A DNA stretch of 64,000 nt from Pontederia crassipes (GCA_030549335.1 CM060195.1:32616874-32680873); one strand, 5' to 3'. Counted from the stretch's first letter, positions 10,682-21,924 are shown. The notes: a model not told the origin generated them from the letters alone. Numbers and translations: made by a program.

Positions 10682-13600
10682 ATGGTAGAATCTTCTAATT
10701 CTGGGAATACATCTATTGTTCTTTCTTTGGGTCACACGCATCCACTTTATTTGCATCCTTCAGATTCTCCTGGTCTTGTTTTAATCCCAGTCAAACTCAT
10801 TGGAGTTGAGAATTATACTATGTGGAGTCGTGCTTTTTCAAATGCTAAACTTGGTTTTCTAAATGGATCTTGTCGACTGGATCAATTTGACCAATCTTTA
10901 CATTTTCAATGGCAAAGGTGTAATGCTCTTGTTATTTCTTGGATCCTTTCGACTGTATCAGATGGTCTTTTAGGAAGTAATGCATACATATCATAGGCCT
11001 GTGTTGTATGGAAAGATTTGAAGGAATGATTCGATGGAATTAATACTTCTAAGATGTATCAGATGCATAAGGAAATCACGATGTTTACTCAGGGTTCATT
11101 AGGTATTATAGAATATCACACTAAACTCAGATTATATTGGGAAGATCTGTATAGTGTTATTCCTTCCTTGGGAATTTCAGATCCAGCGAACTTGTTGTAT
11201 TTTCAACAGTTAAAAGTTTTTCAGTTGCTTATGGGATTGAACGAGACTTATGCTACTGTTAGATCCCAAATTATTTTAATGAAGCCACTTTCTTCTGAGA
11301 ATGAAGTTTATGCTATGCTTTTGGAGGAAGAACAACAAAGAAAAAATACTTTGTATTCCACAACTCAGTCAGCTCTTAACACTAGTTTGATTCCTATGGT
11401 TTCATCAGAAGTTAATTCTTCCTATCAGATTCCTACACAAAAGAATAGAAAAAATAAGAACATTATATGTGATTATTGTCATAAAGTTGGTCATATCAAG
11501 GCTCAATGTTATAGAATAATTGGTTTCCCACCAAGTTTTAAATTCAACGGGCCCAGAAATCAGACAAATGCCAATACAGTTCAAATTTCAGAACAGTCTT
11601 CTTCTGGTGACTTTATTCAAGGACCAGCTACTACCAAAAGTTTACAATCTAGGTGTTCTTCTTCTAATCAGGACATCAATTCAGAGATCACTTCTGAGCA
11701 ATATCAACAAATATTAAGAATTCTGAATAAACACAATCCTGCAGATACTTTTTCTAACATGGCAGGTAATAGATTATTCAATCTTACCTTGTCTTCTGTA
11801 AACTGGATCATTGATTCTGGAGCCTCAGATCATATGGTATCAGATATTCATTGTTTACATAATGTACAACTCTTACCATTAGCTCGACAAGTGAAGTTAC
11901 CTAATGGCGATGTTGCACAGATAACTCATGTTGGTAGTTGCAGAGTAAACTCAACAGAAAGTTTACAAGATGTTCTCTATATACCAGAATTTCATTATAA
12001 CCTTTTATCCATATCCAAGCTCACCAAAGATTTGTTGTGCACAGTCAAATTTTATCCTGATTTCTACATATTTCAGGACCTTTGCAGTGGGTTGGTGAAG
12101 GGGATTGGTAAACGAGTAAATAGATTATATTTTTTGGTTCATGGGACCATTGCTGATCAAGTTTCTAAGTCTTCTGGCTTGTTGAACAAAGAGGATAAAC
12201 TAGCTGATGTTGCTGCTGCAGAAGTAGATACAGTTATGCTTTGGCATTGTCGTTTGGGTCATGTACCTTTTACAAAATTAGCAGCTGCAAAATCTTTTTC
12301 TTCTGATAATATACACACTAATTGTAAAGTATGTCATTTATCCAGACAGACTCGATTACCTTTTCCAACTCATATTGCTGCTTCTAAAAATTGTTTTCAT
12401 TTGATTCATATGGATATATGGGGACCATATCAACATCAAACTCATGATGGATTTCATTTTTTCCTTATTGTTGTGGATGACTTTTCTCGTATGACTTGGA
12501 TATATCTTCTGAAATTTAAGAATGAGGCTATCATGTACATTAAACAATTTGTTGCAATTGTTGAGAATCAGTTTCAGAAACATGTCAAGGTCATTAGGAC
12601 TGATAATGGCTCAGAATTTGTTAATCGAGATTGCCAAGATTTCTTTGCCTCCAAGGGTATCACTCATCAGACCTCTTGCATTTATACCCCACAACAAAAT
12701 GGAGTGGTTGAACATAAGCATCGACACATTTTAGAGGTTGCTCGGGCACTGAAGTTTCATAGTAATGTTCCAATTACATTCTGGGGTGATTGTGTTCTTA
12801 CTGCAGTATATCTAATCAATAGACTGCCTCTAACTGTGCTTGATCATAAAAGCCCATATCAAGTGTTCTTTGGCACCTCTCCAGATCTTTCTCATATTCG
12901 AGTCTTTGGCTGTCTATGTTATTATAGTTTGCTGCCAGTCTCAGATAAATTTTCTCCTCGAGCTTCTCAAGCAGTGTTTCTTGGTTATTCAGCAACACAA
13001 AAAGGTTACAAAGTTATGGATCTCTCTTCTCGCAAAATACTTTGTTGCAGGGATGTTCAATTTCAGGAAACTGTTTTTCCTTTTATTGACTCTCCTACTT
13101 CTCCTCCTTCCCCTGCTATTGTTATTTCTAAACCTGTCATTGTTGATCCTTTTGCTCCTATTCTTGTGTCTTCCTCAAATTCTCCTCTGATATCTGACAC
13201 TAATGTTGAAACTCCTTCTTCAAATTCTCCTATTTCTGTTCCTGGTCCTGCTTCTCTTCCAGTTGCAGATCAGCTTCTTGAGCCTTTATCTAGAGCTCCT
13301 TCCAGACCTCGTCGAGTTGTCAGGCCTCCTAACTGGCTTCATGATTATGTCACTCATTCATCTTCCCTTGTTTCTCCTCGATATCCTATCTATACTGTCA
13401 TTTCATATGATCATTTGCCAGCTCGATATCAGGCCTTCCTAGTCTCTTTGAATGCTGTTGTTGAGCCTTCTTCTTACTATGAAGCTGCTAAACATCCTGA
13501 TTGGATTCAAGCCATGAAGTTGGAAATGGAAGCTCTTGAATCCAACCATACTTGGGATCTTGTTGATTTACCTCCAGGTAAACAGGCTATAGGATGTAAG

Positions 13601-15025
13601 TGGGTTAACAAAGTGAAATTAAATTCTTCTGGTCAAGTTGAACGCTATAAGGCTCGACTGGTGGCAAAGGGTTTTACTCAATTGGAGGGATTTGATTACA
13701 AAGAAATGTTTTCCCCTGTTGCTAAGATGACCACCATTCGATGTCTCCTTACTACTGCTGCTTTTCGATCCTGGCCATTGTTCCATCTCGATATTAATAA
13801 TGCATTTCTAAATGGGGACCTTTATGAAGATGTTTATATGCAAGTTCCACCTGGATTTCGTCGACAGGGGGAGACTAAAGTATGTCGACTTCAGCGTTCA
13901 TTGTATGGACTCAAGCAGGCTTCGAGGCAGTGGAATCTCAAACTATCTCAAATATTAATTCAGGCAAGTTTCTTGCAAAGTCATTTGGATTATTCAATGT
14001 TTATCAAACATTCTAAGAATAATATTGTTGTTCTTCTTGTTTACGTGGACGATATTATTCTCACTGGGAATTCAGAAGTTTTAATTCAGCAAGCAAAGGA
14101 TATTCTTAGTTCCAATTTTAAAATCAAGGATCTTGGTGAATTAAAGTTCTTTCTTGGTTTAGAGGTTATGAGATCTAGCAAAGGCATTGTTTTGAATCAG
14201 AGAAAATATGCTATGAATTTAATTGAAGATACTGGACTTTCTGCAGCTAAAGGAGTTGACACGCCTCTTGAACAAAATTTAAAACTCACGACTCTTGAAT
14301 ATGACAAGCTATTTGTTCCTGAATCGTCTGATGCAGCTTTATCAGATATTGTTTCTTATCAAAGGCTTATGGGGAGATTGATATATCTGACAATTACCCA
14401 TCCTGACATTTCCTATTCAGTGCAGCATCTCAGTCAATACATGCAATAGCCCAAACAGTCACACATGGAGTCAGCATTAAGAATTATCAGATATGTGAAG
14501 AATAATCCAAGCGCTGGTCTGTTCTTTCCTGCAACGAATTCTGATAAATTGCAGGGTTTCTGTGATGCTGATTGGGCAGCTTGCCTTATGACAAGACGTT
14601 CAGTAACAGGTTATTGTGTGAAGATGGGAGAAGCTTCGGTATCGTGGAAGTAAAAAAAATAGGATACAGTCTCTCGCTCTTCTGCGGAATCAGAGTACAG
14701 GAGCATGGCAAGTTTGGTTGCTGAACTCATATGGATATACAGATTGTTTTCAGAGTTGGGATTACATGTTTGGACTCCTATTGCAGTTGGCTGTGACAAT
14801 AATGCAGCAATACACATTGCTAAGAATCCAATTTTCCACGAGAGGACCAAACATATAGACGCCGATTGTCATTTTGTCAGAGACCAGTTTATAGCACAGT
14901 TCATACTTCCATATTACGTACCTTCGAATGAACAAGCTGCAGATATCTTTACTAAGGCATTAAGCTCGAAGCAGCATACTTATCTTACTTCCAAACTAGG
15001 CATGCTTAATGTGCATAAAGCCTAG
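10682..15025 (+). pseudogene. Copia-1 gag-pol polyprotein with five in-frame stops
   Basis: One frame of ~1,450 codons runs from ATG 10682 to TAG 15025 and is broken only by stops at 10994 (TAG), 11027 (TGA), 14447 (TAG), 14651 (TAA) and 14660 (TAG). No frameshift is seen. Order of domains: gag (LIGVENYTMWSRAF), CCHC knuckle CDYCHKVGHIKAQC, protease WIIDSGASDHM, integrase zinc region (HCRLGH...CKVC) and DDE core (HMDIWGPY, RTDNGSEF, YTPQQNGVVEHK), reverse transcriptase ([18 protein letters not shown], intact YVDD at ~14040), and RNase H (FCDADWAACL). Protease-integrase-RT order is diagnostic of Copia. Most of the stops could come from a single C-to-T change (CAG/CAA or CGA codons). The three early or late clusters remove gag and RNase H, so the copy is not autonomous. 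Confidence 0.92.
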
Positions 15026-15028
15026 TTT

Positions 15029-15037
15029 GAGAGGGAG
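15029..15037 (+). other. Polypurine tract of Copia-1
   Basis: GAGAGGGAG immediately precedes the 3' LTR start TGTTAG, the expected plus-strand priming site. Confidence 0.8.
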
Positions 15038-15259
15038 TGTTAGTAGCTGATAGTTGTTTTTTCTTTGTTATATGTTGCAGCGTTATAAACTCATGTATCG
15101 GCATTTTGTACATATACGCAGAGATGTAACTTTCAGACGGTTATTACAGTTTTTACTGTACATTCATCATATAAAAATACAAGCTGCGCTCAATCATTTG
15201 ATTGAGAAGTTTTTCGCCCAATCTCTTTCTGCTTTCTTCGCACTCTTCAGAATTTGACA
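15038..15259 (+). repeat. 3' LTR of Copia-1 (complete)
   Basis: 222 bp, starts TGTTAG and ends TTTGACA. A TATA-like motif (CATATAAAAA) lies in the second half. Confidence 0.9.
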
Positions 15260-15585
15260 AGGACGTGATCTGGGAACTTGGTTGGGGAGTAGGGGTCGGG
15301 GTGGAGTATAGGGAAAGGAGCCAGCGGGAGCTCACGGAAGCGGACTGCGTCGACGGCTTCGGCAGGCCATCGGCTGATGGCACGGGACTTGACTTGCCGG
15401 ATGTGCGCGGTGGAAGCGGCGTAGTAGACGTGCAGTCCCCGCCCGGCAAGGCGGACGGAGAGGTCCAAGAGCAGGTTGAGATGGCTATGGGCTACGAAGG
15501 GGAACAGCGCGACTGCAACGTCTTGTGGACTCGTTGTACCGTTAGCTGCGGCCATTGTTGCATGCAAAGCATGTACAATATTCAT
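15260..15585 (-). pseudogene. UGT copy B, 5' part (interrupted)
   Basis: First ~109 codons of the second UGT, starting at ATG 15585 (alternative ATG 15555, MAAANG). It includes PFVAHSHLNLLLDL with the catalytic His and SPTKFPDHVL, after which the Copia 3' LTR begins. It has one residue fewer than the intact copy (a single Tyr before SPTK). Together with 9027-10199 it covers the full gene without any other frame break. The promoter side looks undisturbed nearby, with CTATATATAG at 15617-15626. Any transcript would run into the antisense Copia element. Confidence 0.85.
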
Positions 15586-15616
15586 ATATTGAGGAATAAG
15601 GATCTGGGCGTATTAT

Positions 15617-15626
15617 CTATATATAG
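15617..15626 (-). promoter_or_regulatory. TATA box of UGT copy B
   Basis: CTATATATAG about 32 bp upstream of the first ATG and ~62 bp upstream of ATG 11. This spacing favours translation from the second ATG in this gene pair. Confidence 0.5.
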
Positions 15627-15689
15627 GGTTTTTGGTCGTGCTCCAAGCCTCCAACGAGCTATATAGGTAATTAACCTGATATTGGGGAA

Positions 15690-17242
15690 TATGTTAGTAT
15701 ACTCGGAAGAAAATATATATATGTGTATATTTATTAATTAAAAGATTTATAGTGTATATTATGTTTAATATAATATGATATAGTATCATAAAATTTAACT
15801 TGAAAACATGATAAACACAACAGGAAATTTTTTTATATATTATGTTAAATATAATATAAAAATTATTTCAATTAAGATAAAATAATATTTATAGCTATTT
15901 TTTTCACGTTTTTTGGACGTCGCAAAATCTCAATAAAATATTATGCGGGAGCTAAAATTATTAATATTTCATAAAACAAGTAAGATCTTACATTAATTTA
16001 ATATTAGAGGTTAATTGTGATCATGAGAGTTTAGTCGCACGTAGTTGTCGCACGCATCGTGTTTATCTTTTCTTTTGTTTTTTTTTCCCATAAAAACGGG
16101 CGGAAATTTCATTATTATACAGTCTACTAGTGAATCCATCAAATCCAAGAAAAAAAAAAGGGTCCACGGCAGGACAAATGGACGCTTCGACAAGATGAAA
16201 TACCCATTCCTTTTGCCATTGCCATCTCATTGTTATGGAAACGGCGCCCATCGTCCCATTCAGGTTGACGTTAAACATTATGCATACTAATCATAAATTA
16301 GAGTATTTTGATATCATCTCAAATAATATGTTTAATTATGATAGATGAGATTTCATTAAAAAATTATTGTATTCTTAAGTCAAATTTAGTTGAACTAAGT
16401 GAAATTAGACCGCCGGTTCCATTTAATTTTTTTTAAACATGACGTTGTGATCAAATTCTTAAAAATGGAATCAGACCATAATAAATAAAGTGCAATTAGG
16501 ATCATGTAATCATGATTGCACTCCATGCCGTGTTTTATTTTGTTTTCTTTTTTTATTATTTGACGATTTCTTTTTTCTTCCTTTTCAATATTTGTTTCAT
16601 CATTTTCCTCTTTTCTTATCTTTTTTTATATAAATTAATTTATTCATTATATACAAAATATTTATTATAAAATGATTAATATAATATTATTTATTACTTA
16701 TTTTGAATTAAAATTTATAATATTTTGTTAAATATAATTCTTCAGAAAATGTTTTATTATATTTAAATTCTATATTTTATAAAATGTTTTAATAAAAATT
16801 AATTAATATTTTTATTTTTATAATTAATAAAATTATATTTTATATTTATAATAATTATTTTTAATTTAAATACCTCCTTAAAAATTAATCATCGTAATTT
16901 TTTTCTACCACATTGACTCTCTGATTTTCATTTCATCTAAATACATTTCGAATTCAACTATTGATAATAAAAGACTTGAAAGAGTCAATTTCATTTCAAG
17001 ATTCGAACATAAAATACATAAAATACTTATTTAAGTGACGAGGAGGTGGTATCGATTTCATCTCAACTCTCTTTCATAGATAATAGTCGTTCATGGAAGC
17101 CAGAGTTTCATGTTAGCTCGAGTCTTCTTTAAAAAAGCACTGCAACACTCGACTGGAATGGGATTGAAATAATTAAATTCTGAGGGAACCTTCCACTCAC
17201 GCATCTGTTGCATGAATGTGATTTATTACTGATGAACATTTA
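15690..17242. other. UGT copy B upstream flank
   Basis: AT-rich. About 15720-16550 has no counterpart in unit A and looks like an insertion without recognised ends. From ~16555 the colinear match to 5045 onward resumes. No gene seen. Confidence 0.5.
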
Positions 17243-17640
17243 GGCAGTGTTTAGTTGCAGAAGAAAATAATGAATACATAATGAAAATTATTAAACAGAT
17301 AACATAATAAGGTTAAAATGATGGAAACACATTTTAAATGAAACCATTTTGAAAATCGTAATACCACAATTATATTCTTGCAAAGAGTAAATTTTTTATT
17401 CCATCAGAATGAAAAAATACATATATTCTTATCGTTTTCATTTTTTTACCATTTCTTTTATTTTTTATACTTTAACCATATATTATATAATAATAACTAA
17501 ATGCCAAATATTTATAATAATTTTTTTATTATAAAATAGAATATATTTAAAATTTATTCCTTTCAAATCAAATAAAGGGCAAAATAAGAATATAAGAACT
17601 GAATAAAATTTCTTATTCTTTAAAATCTATTTCTAATTCA
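17243..17640. mobile_element. ~400-bp insertion in unit B
   Basis: Unit A reads GAACATTTA-ATGTTCAC without interruption, while unit B has ~398 bp between the same two halves. The insert starts GGCAGTGTTTAGTTGCAG, like ends of PIF/Harbinger-type MITEs. A matching inverted right end is not clear, so the class is uncertain. Confidence 0.45.
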
Positions 17641-17789
17641 ATGTTCACCTTCTCTCTCTCTTGGTGGTACTGTGGTGGTTCCCGTTTGGTCGTTGCAATG
17701 CTACAGCACCATAATTCCTGTGTACGGACCACTCCAACGCTGCTGGAAGCTAGAACATAACAAACTGCCGTGGTCGCAAATTATTCGAA

Positions 17790-17790
17790 C

Positions 17791-17836
<46 letters not shown>

Positions 17837-17846
17837 ATATATATTG
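17790..17846. repeat. (CA)n(TA)n compound microsatellite
   Basis: About eight CA units run into interrupted TA units. Confidence 0.85.
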
Positions 17847-17849
17847 TAC

Positions 17850-18315
17850 TTATATCAATAAAAAAAATGTGGAGTTGTCCTGCCCCTTGGGAAAGACGTG
17901 GAGTTTTAATTCAACCGTCCGAGTTGAAATTTTATTTTATGGTAACTAACTCGGAGATAATTAAAAGTATAAATGGTTAGAAACTGGTTGGCATGCCCAA
18001 AATGGAAACTTTACAAAAGGAATTTCTTAATTAAAAAGAGACTAATGAAAATAAATACAAAATAGGACTAATAACATTTGTTTTAGTGAAGGATAATTTA
18101 TGATCCAATAGTTCTCTCCTGCATTTAATTTTGTCTAATAAGAGAAATGATTTCCATTAAGGAAAAACTGTAAGATATAGAAAGAAAAACCAAATAAGTT
18201 TTAGGACAATATAACCAGTTTTTTTCTTTTTTCATTTAATCTTGGAGAACATGAAAATTTATTATGTTGAGTTATTTATAAAATTTGTTAGTTGTTATTA
18301 ATTCTATGTAACTTA

Positions 18316-18353
<38 letters not shown>

Positions 18354-18524
18354 CGTGCCACTCTGAGTTAAAATTTTATGTTCATTTTTATAATTTTGTA
18401 ATCATATATTAGTTAATCACTATATTTATCAAACAACTTTTATTAAATTTACAATCAAACCGTTAATGCCTATTTACTAATATCTAACAAATATCGGTAT
18501 CCTTCCATCCAGTCCATTGCTTCC
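17850..18524. other. UGT copy B distal upstream flank
   Basis: Colinear with unit A around 7520-7990 (GTGAAGGATAATTTATGA, TATCGGTATCCTTCC). It contains a (TA)n run at 18317-18352. No gene seen. Confidence 0.5.
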
Positions 18525-18533
18525 ATTGTTGCA

Positions 18534-18757
18534 GGGTAAATTACACCAATACCCTCTAACTTTGACGCTTGCTCAACGATGTCCTTCAACTTCACTTTGT
18601 AACACGAATGCCCTTCATCTTTTAATTTGTTTCACCCGATGCCCTCCTTACCTATAATCGACGGTTTCCTGGTCACAGCGCTGTCGTGTCACTGAGTCGT
18701 GCCTCTGCCTCTCCACGTTACTGGAGCTATTAAAAAAATAAAAAATGCCACGTGCCT
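18534..18757 (+). repeat. Left terminal inverted repeat of the MULE
   Basis: Pairs with 21265-21491 through ACGAATGCCCTTCATCTTTT, ATAATCGACGGTTT and the AATAAAAAATG-CACGTGCC end. Confidence 0.88.
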
Positions 18758-18761
18758 CGAC

Positions 18762-18905
18762 CTCCGACGAGGCCTCACCCCCTCGCGAAGGTCGCAGGGG
18801 GGGGGGCGACTGCCCCACCCCCTGCGCCACGCCGACGAGCGCAAGGGAAGGTGGGGGCCGGAGGTCGCAGGGAAGGGAGGCGACCCCCCCCACCTTCCCT
18901 GCGCG
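18762..18905. repeat. GC-rich subterminal block of the MULE
   Basis: Imperfect repeats of GGTCGCAGGG and GCGAC with runs of C and G. Open frames here arise from base composition and are not genes. Confidence 0.7.
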
Positions 18906-19157
18906 TGTCGGCGTTACTGTGTGCATTAAATCATGTAGGTGTTGTCTTTTGAGGTTATACTAATATATTATTATTATTATTAGATCAATTTAATTGTAAT
19001 CTTTTTTCTTCTTTAAATATTATTGGTCCACATGTACAATAAAATTTTAAGCTAGTTTTTTCCTTTACTATTGTGCCACCATTATAAGTTCATTTGAATT
19101 TTTCATATAAATAGATTGTCTTCATTTTAAAATATTTATTATATTGCCATGCATAAT

Positions 19158-19160
19158 CTA

Positions 19161-19222
<62 letters not shown>
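19158..19222. repeat. (TA)n microsatellite
   Basis: Two TA runs separated by AATATATATG inside the MULE. Confidence 0.9.
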
Positions 19223-19223
<1 letters not shown>

Positions 19224-19528
19224 CCATGAAGGACTTACACCTTGCATGCAAAAATATATAGCATGGGAGGGAAATGCATGAATTGCTAACATACAGGAGC
19301 ATTGCACAATTTTTATTCCATTCTTTTTTTTTTATTGTCATTGAGTGCCAAAAGGAAATATGTATGACCCTAAAATACACATAGATACTGGAGAGAGAAG
19401 GCAACATCATATTTTTGTTAATGTGGGTTACTATTTAACATCTTAAACAATGTTTAAATAATAAAAAGTAATTTTTAAGTTTGAGTGGTTACTTTAAATA
19501 AAATATTATATGATGAAAAGAAAAAAAA

Positions 19529-20458
19529 TCTCCTCTACATATTCTCTACTTAATTATTATGTTTTTGTTATAAAAAAACTTATTGAGATTATCATCCTTA
19601 GTTTCTTTAGATATTTAACATGTCTACCTTTACCATATTTCTCACGATATTTAGAGTAATTACTATCTCGGTATGATCCAATTATTATTTTTTTCTAGAT
19701 CATAATTTATCACATCTTCTTCACTAATTTACTATTAGGTTGGAGATTAAGTTAAGCAAATATCAATTTTATTTTAAATCCACATATGATGTGTCATAAT
19801 AACATTATTTTTTAATAATTAACTTGTGTTAAAAATTAACAAATTTTAATAATTTAAAATAAGAAAATTTAATTGTACTAAAAGGTAAATCATGATTCTC
19901 CATACTATATTAAAAAGAACGAGAATAGCCAATTCATGCAATACCATAAGTTAAAGTCAAAATAAACATATCATTTTAATTTGGGTATAACTATATGACC
20001 AAATAACAAATTATGCTACATATTCAACACAACATTAAAGATATTAATTATGTTAATTAATTTTAATATAATATTTAAGAATTATTTTGTTAACTAATTA
20101 TGTTAACTAATTCACGATTCTTGGAATAATGTTAATTAAAATAAAAATAGATAGAAAAGAATGAATTAACCATTATACTTTAAAAATAAAAAAAACAACA
20201 TTAAATTATCAGATCGAACATTGCAATCAATTATTCACAGACAACATAACTAATGATTATAGTTGTTAACATGCGCAAAAATTAATTTATCTAAAACTTA
20301 TTTCAAATGAATAGATAGATTTACTATTAATTTTTTCTTTTCATAAATTAGTTTTTTTTGGTAGCGAAATCATGTATTAGATATCATGATAATTTTTACT
20401 TTTTATCGAGTAATATTTTTTCAGTTATTTTCCACCCATCGCATGGGTTGTATACTAG
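19529..20458 (+). mobile_element. Non-autonomous Helitron nested in the MULE
   Basis: The 3' end is canonical: hairpin CCCAT-CGC-ATGGG (20435-20447), then 11 bases ending in CTAG (20458), followed by T. The 5' end is taken at TCTCCTCTACATATTCTC, preceded by A, which fits insertion between A and T with no target duplication. A slightly later TCTCTACTTAATT start (19543) is possible but is preceded by T. The interior is AT-rich with no Rep/helicase coding, so the element is non-autonomous. Confidence 0.75.
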
Positions 20459-20864
20459 TGATAATTAAAGGGCATTAGAACTTACAAATTCTCATTTATT
20501 TTATTACAATTCTCCTTTATTTTATCATCATCTATTAACATAGCACTTTCTTGTACATATCATAATAAGCCTCCACCTTATTGCAGAGAAAAGAATTCCT
20601 AACACGTGATTGTAATGATTCAAAATTTTATAACTAAAAGTACCAATGTCTAATTTCACATGAAATTGGTCGTGGACTTATGTATAACTATTCCCTTCAC
20701 GTATCTAGGTCTTTTAAATTTGTGCAAGTCCATGATCCAAATAAGATAATATCTAAAAATGTAACAACCCACGATTACGAATGAAGGATGTCAACAAATA
20801 GTCTCATATGGGAAAAGTACATAAGAATGTACGTGAGAATCCAAGATTATGGATCAAAGATGTC

Positions 20865-20999
20865 AACTCGATGGCAGTGGAGACAAGAACGTTGTTGACG
20901 CCAGCAGTCGGCAGTGTGGTTTGGATGTTCTCCATTGCAAGAAGCACGTCGTCCTCTATATCGCTGGGGATGGCCTCGTTGTCCATGAACATATAGCAT
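20865..20999 (-). pseudogene. Captured fragment resembling GH17 beta-1,3-glucanase
   Basis: On the minus strand ~40 codons read DNEAIPSDIEDDVLLAMEN, then a QTTLPTAGVNNVLVSTAI stretch. Family 17 endo-1,3-beta-glucosidases have a VGNE-IPGD...VLPAMRNI..AL..AGL...KVSTAI block in the same order. The Glu after Asn is the usual proton donor, and the preceding Gly is Asp here. The similarity ends soon after on both sides. It lies between the MULE's GC-rich inner end and the nested Helitron, so it fits a transduplicated host gene piece. The match is by eye over a short span. Confidence 0.6.
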
Positions 21000-21007
21000 A
21001 GGGGGCT

Positions 21008-21264
21008 AGCCCCCTTCCCTGCGATCTCGCCGGAGGTCGCAGGGAAGGGGGGTGACCCCCCCTCCCCTGCGCTCGCCGGCGCGCGCAGGGGGGTCGCCCA
21101 CTCCTTGCCGGCGAGCGCAGGGGAAGGTGGGGGGGGGGGGGGGGGGGGGGGGGGGGTCGCCCCCCTTCCCTACGACCTCGCCGGAGGTCGCAAGGAAGGG
21201 GGGCGACCCCCCACCCCCTGCGTCGCACCGGCGAACGCAGGGGCTGAGGTCTCGCTGGAGATCG
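21008..21264. repeat. GC-rich block of the MULE with a 28-base poly(G) run
   Basis: Right inner end of the element, with several units like TCGCCGGAGGTCGCAGGGAA. The run at 21129-21156 is 28 uninterrupted G. Open frames rich in Gly, Pro and Arg here are compositional. Confidence 0.8.
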
Positions 21265-21491
21265 GGGCACGTGATATTTTTTATTTTATTTTTTTTAATA
21301 GCGCCATAACATGAACGTGGAGAGATAGAGACACGACGTCAGCGCTAAGATCGGAAAACCGTCGATTATAGATAAGGAGAACATCGGGTGAAACAAGTTA
21401 AAAGATGAAGGACATTCGTGTTACAAAGTGAAGTTGGATGGCATCGCTGAGCAAACGTCAAGATTGGAGGGCATTTGGTGTAATTTACCCC
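21265..21491 (-). repeat. Right terminal inverted repeat of the MULE
   Basis: Reverse complement of the left repeat, starting GGGGTAAATTACACCA when read inward. Confidence 0.88.
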
Positions 21492-21500
21492 ATTGTTGCA

Positions 21501-21924
21501 TTATATAACTCTAGTGCATGCCTGCTAAGGCTACTTAGTTGCTTTCTTTTCTATGGACAAGTTCAAAATATGGCATCTAAAATTTTAATTTGGTATTTCT
21601 TATTTCACCTATATCTTTAGCATCAAATCTTAGTATCTATTTAATTATTTACAAGTATAAAAAATAGCTCATTTTAATTTTTAACCATTATATTGCTCAA
21701 TGTTTTGTAACATCATAATTTTTATAGCTCATATCTAGTAAACTTATTAATTAATTAATCAAATTAGTTGGCCATGGATAGTTGATTGACTGTGGTGATA
21801 ATTTTTCCATTTTTGAAACAACTAATTAGGTACTAGCTCTAAATTATTAGGTATCATAAGTTATACTATCATGTCACTTGCTCTGCATTTTTTCTTTCTA
21901 GTCAAGGCTACTAGAATTAATTCA
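21501..21924. other. End of unit B and AT-rich spacer
   Basis: The match to unit A ends near 21571. The rest is AT-rich without recognised features. Confidence 0.5.

Larger units (their letters stand above)
10200..15259 (+). mobile_element. Copia-1 LTR retrotransposon inserted in UGT copy B
   Basis: Nearly complete Ty1/Copia element, 5.06 kb, on the strand opposite to the host gene. It has LTRs of ~220 bp, a primer binding site, one gag-pol frame with five nonsense codons, a polypurine tract and a 3' LTR. The host sequence AGGAC follows the 3' LTR (15260-15264). The matching left copy is damaged: CCGGGAG joins directly to TAGCTGATAG. A 9-bp deletion (GACTGTTAG) between two AG dinucleotides, removing the end of the left duplication and the first LTR bases, explains both junctions. 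LTR divergence of about 4% points to an insertion in the last few million years. Confidence 0.92.
18525..21500. mobile_element. Mutator-like element (Pack-MULE type) with 9-bp target duplication
   Basis: A 2,958-bp element (18534-21491) is bounded by ATTGTTGCA at 18525-18533 and 21492-21500. Its terminal inverted repeats are ~220 bp and about 85% alike, starting GGGTAAATTACACCA. Long inverted repeats with a 9-bp duplication are the signature of the Mutator superfamily. The inner ends are GC-rich (GGTCGCAGGGAAGGGGGG-type motifs). No transposase is present, so it is non-autonomous. It carries a nested Helitron (19529-20458) and a GH17-like fragment (20865-20999). The unit A paralogue lacks it. 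Confidence 0.9.
8430..21571. repeat. Tandem duplication unit B (disrupted UGT copy)
   Basis: Second copy of the UGT segment, expanded from ~5.5 kb to ~13 kb by insertions: Copia in the gene, a ~0.8 kb AT-rich insert (~15720-16550), a ~0.4 kb insert (17243-17640), and a 3 kb Mutator-like element. Homology to unit A resumes after each of them. Confidence 0.8.

Noticed and set aside
18648..18963. Open frames in the GC-rich left end of the MULE
   Set aside because: Pro/Arg/Gly-rich products of base composition in overlapping frames on both strands; inside a terminal inverted repeat.
20956..21314. Open frames over the poly(G) region
   Set aside because: Low-complexity artefacts of GC-rich repeats.
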